From positions 1 to 6,440 of the forward strand of contig CAKQJJ010000077.1 of NCBI GenBank assembly GCA_934247335.1: DNA of 6,440 nt. The letters are read 5' to 3'. Origin of the DNA: an uncultured Clostridia bacterium. GTDB lineage: Bacteria > Bacillota > Clostridia > Christensenellales > Pumilibacteraceae. Both the position numbers and the translations under genes were made by a program. Of the stretch, positions 5,436 through 6,440 are shown piece by piece; position 1 is the first letter of the stretch, and the number at the start of each line of letters is the position of its first letter. The notes below the pieces were generated by a model, which had not been told where the DNA came from, ran no database searches, and saw only the letters and a program-made list of their open reading frames with translations.

Positions 5436-6440
5436 AAACAAACTGAAAAGCAAAAATCTGAGGAATAAAATAGCCGCCTGTTGCGTGGCGCTTCTCGCGC
5501 TTGTCATGACCATGGCACCCGGAGCGGACGGCGACGGAGATATTACCGGCAAACTCATTGCCGTCGCCATGGCAATCGACTACGACCAAGGCATGCTTAA
5601 AACCACCGTCACTACCGCGCTTCCCAAGCCCGGCAGCAGCGAAGGCGGCTCGGTGGTGAGCGTTCCGCTGTCCGGCGAGGGCGAAAGCGTTGCCGCTTGC
5701 CTGTCCGATATCGAAAGAAAGACGGGAAAAAGTCTGGAAACCGGCTTGTGCGGAGTGGTAATAGCGGGCGACGAACTTGCAAAACAAGGCGTAAACGTCG
5801 TTCTGTCGGTGCTGTTGTCGTCCGGGACGGTAAGCCCGGGAGTCTATTTCGCGCTTGCGGACGATTGCGAGGGCAGCGAAATTCTCAAAGATTCCGCTTC
5901 GATGAATTTCGATTCGGCAACCGTTCTCACCGAGCTTATGACCGGAGCCACCAAAAACACGGGTGCAAAGCCGGTAACGCTTTTGCAGTTCGTGTCCGAC
6001 AGCTCGTCGAAAGCCAAAAGCGCCACTGCGCCCGTCATTGCCATGAAAAAATCGGGCGGAAACGCTCAGAGCGGCAGCGGCGGAAATGCGTCGGGAGGGG
6101 ATTCGTCCGGCGGCGAAGAGCAAAAATCCGAGCCGGCTCCGATAGACCGCAACGCCTTGTTTTTATCCGGAAAATTGGTGGGCAAACTCAGCCGCGAGGC
6201 TTCGCTGGGCCTTTCGTATTACGACGCTCACACGCAAAAAGGTGCACTCGTCTGCACCGATTTCGTCATCGGCGACGAAAACGCGGGTACGCTGTCGGGC
6301 GAAATAAGCAAAGTGTCGCTGACCAACAAAACGTCCTTTTCGGACGGCGTGCCGCACTCGGTTTTAACGGCAAAGATAACGCTGAAAGCCGCCGACCGCG
6401 AACGCGTGAACGCAATCGCGATGCGCAAAAACCTTTCTCC
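5422..6440 (+). CDS. GerC-family germinant-receptor subunit, 3' end missing
   Basis: Translated from GTG 5422 the frame stays open to the right edge (339 complete codons), so the C-terminus is missing. Position as third gene after A and B, plus the pattern, identify a Ger(x)C-type subunit, the outward-facing component of the germinant receptor. Seen: a basic N-terminus and hydrophobic segment (17-32), an early strand LIAVAMAIDYDQG (45-57), SGEGESVAACLSDIERKTGK (84-103), GLCGVVIAGDELAKQG (108-123) and a later NALFLSGKLVGKLSREASLG (244-263), resembling the GerC 'F..dkLVG.L...E..G' segment. A Gly/Ser-rich linker occupies 211-233. Odd points: GerC proteins are normally lipoproteins with a lipobox cysteine followed by WD. 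Here Cys20-Cys21 lie at the start of the hydrophobic stretch, not after it, and ADGDGD follows instead, so lipidation looks unlikely. The assignment is by context and distant resemblance, so somewhat less sure than its neighbours. Confidence 0.82.
   Translation, partial: MSLDKNKLKSKNLRNKIAACCVALLALVMTMAPGADGDGDITGKLIAVAMAIDYDQGMLKTTVTTALPKPGSSEGGSVVSVPLSGEGESVAACLSDIERKTGKSLETGLCGVVIAGDELAKQGVNVVLSVLLSSGTVSPGVYFALADDCEGSEILKDSASMNFDSATVLTELMTGATKNTGAKPVTLLQFVSDSSSKAKSATAPVIAMKKSGGNAQSGSGGNASGGDSSGGEEQKSEPAPIDRNALFLSGKLVGKLSREASLGLSYYDAHTQKGALVCTDFVIGDENAGTLSGEISKVSLTNKTSFSDGVPHSVLTAKITLKAADRERVNAIAMRKNLS

Noticed and set aside
5302..6123. 273-residue open frame on the - strand across the permease/GerC junction
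   Set aside because: Antisense to two supported genes and without domain, ribosome binding site or membrane logic.

Overview
The window looks like chromosomal DNA from an endospore-forming Bacillota, most likely an uncultured clostridial lineage. The base for this is a gerA-gerB-gerC type spore germinant-receptor operon, strong AAGGAGG-like ribosome binding sites, hairpin-plus-T-run terminators, and a MATE exporter and ABC half-transporter of clostridial style. Base composition is moderate (about half G+C by eye). The lineage call is inference; no rRNA or other marker gene is present. All supported genes lie on the + strand.

Layout: (1) positions 3-974, the C-terminal part of an ABC exporter half-subunit whose 5' end lies outside the window; (2) 976-1179, a 67-residue protein with three CxC pairs like the ferredoxin-thioredoxin reductase catalytic chain, one base after the ABC stop; (3) a terminator at 1193-1226, then a promoter region with two inverted repeats; (4) 1295-2728, a MATE-family efflux transporter with its own promoter and a strong terminator at 2746-2783; (5) 2818 to the right end, a germinant-receptor operon: a GerA-family subunit split by a frameshift (2818-3804 and about 3792-4238), a GerB-family permease (4239-5435) and a GerC-family subunit (5422 to beyond 6440).

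How they work together: the three ger products should form one inner-spore-membrane complex that senses a small-molecule germinant. They are translationally linked: the A stop touches the B start and the B 3' end overlaps the C start. The ABC subunit and the MATE protein are independent export systems, and the small FTR-like protein would act in cytoplasmic thiol/iron-sulfur redox chemistry.

The most notable observations are the frameshift in the GerA-family gene while B and C stay open, the absence of a lipobox cysteine in the GerC-family protein, and the lack of any recognisable ribosome binding site for the first ger gene. I did not find evidence for a previously undescribed system. There is no gene-free stretch over 300 bases; the two intergenic gaps (1180-1294 and 2729-2817) are described in the features.
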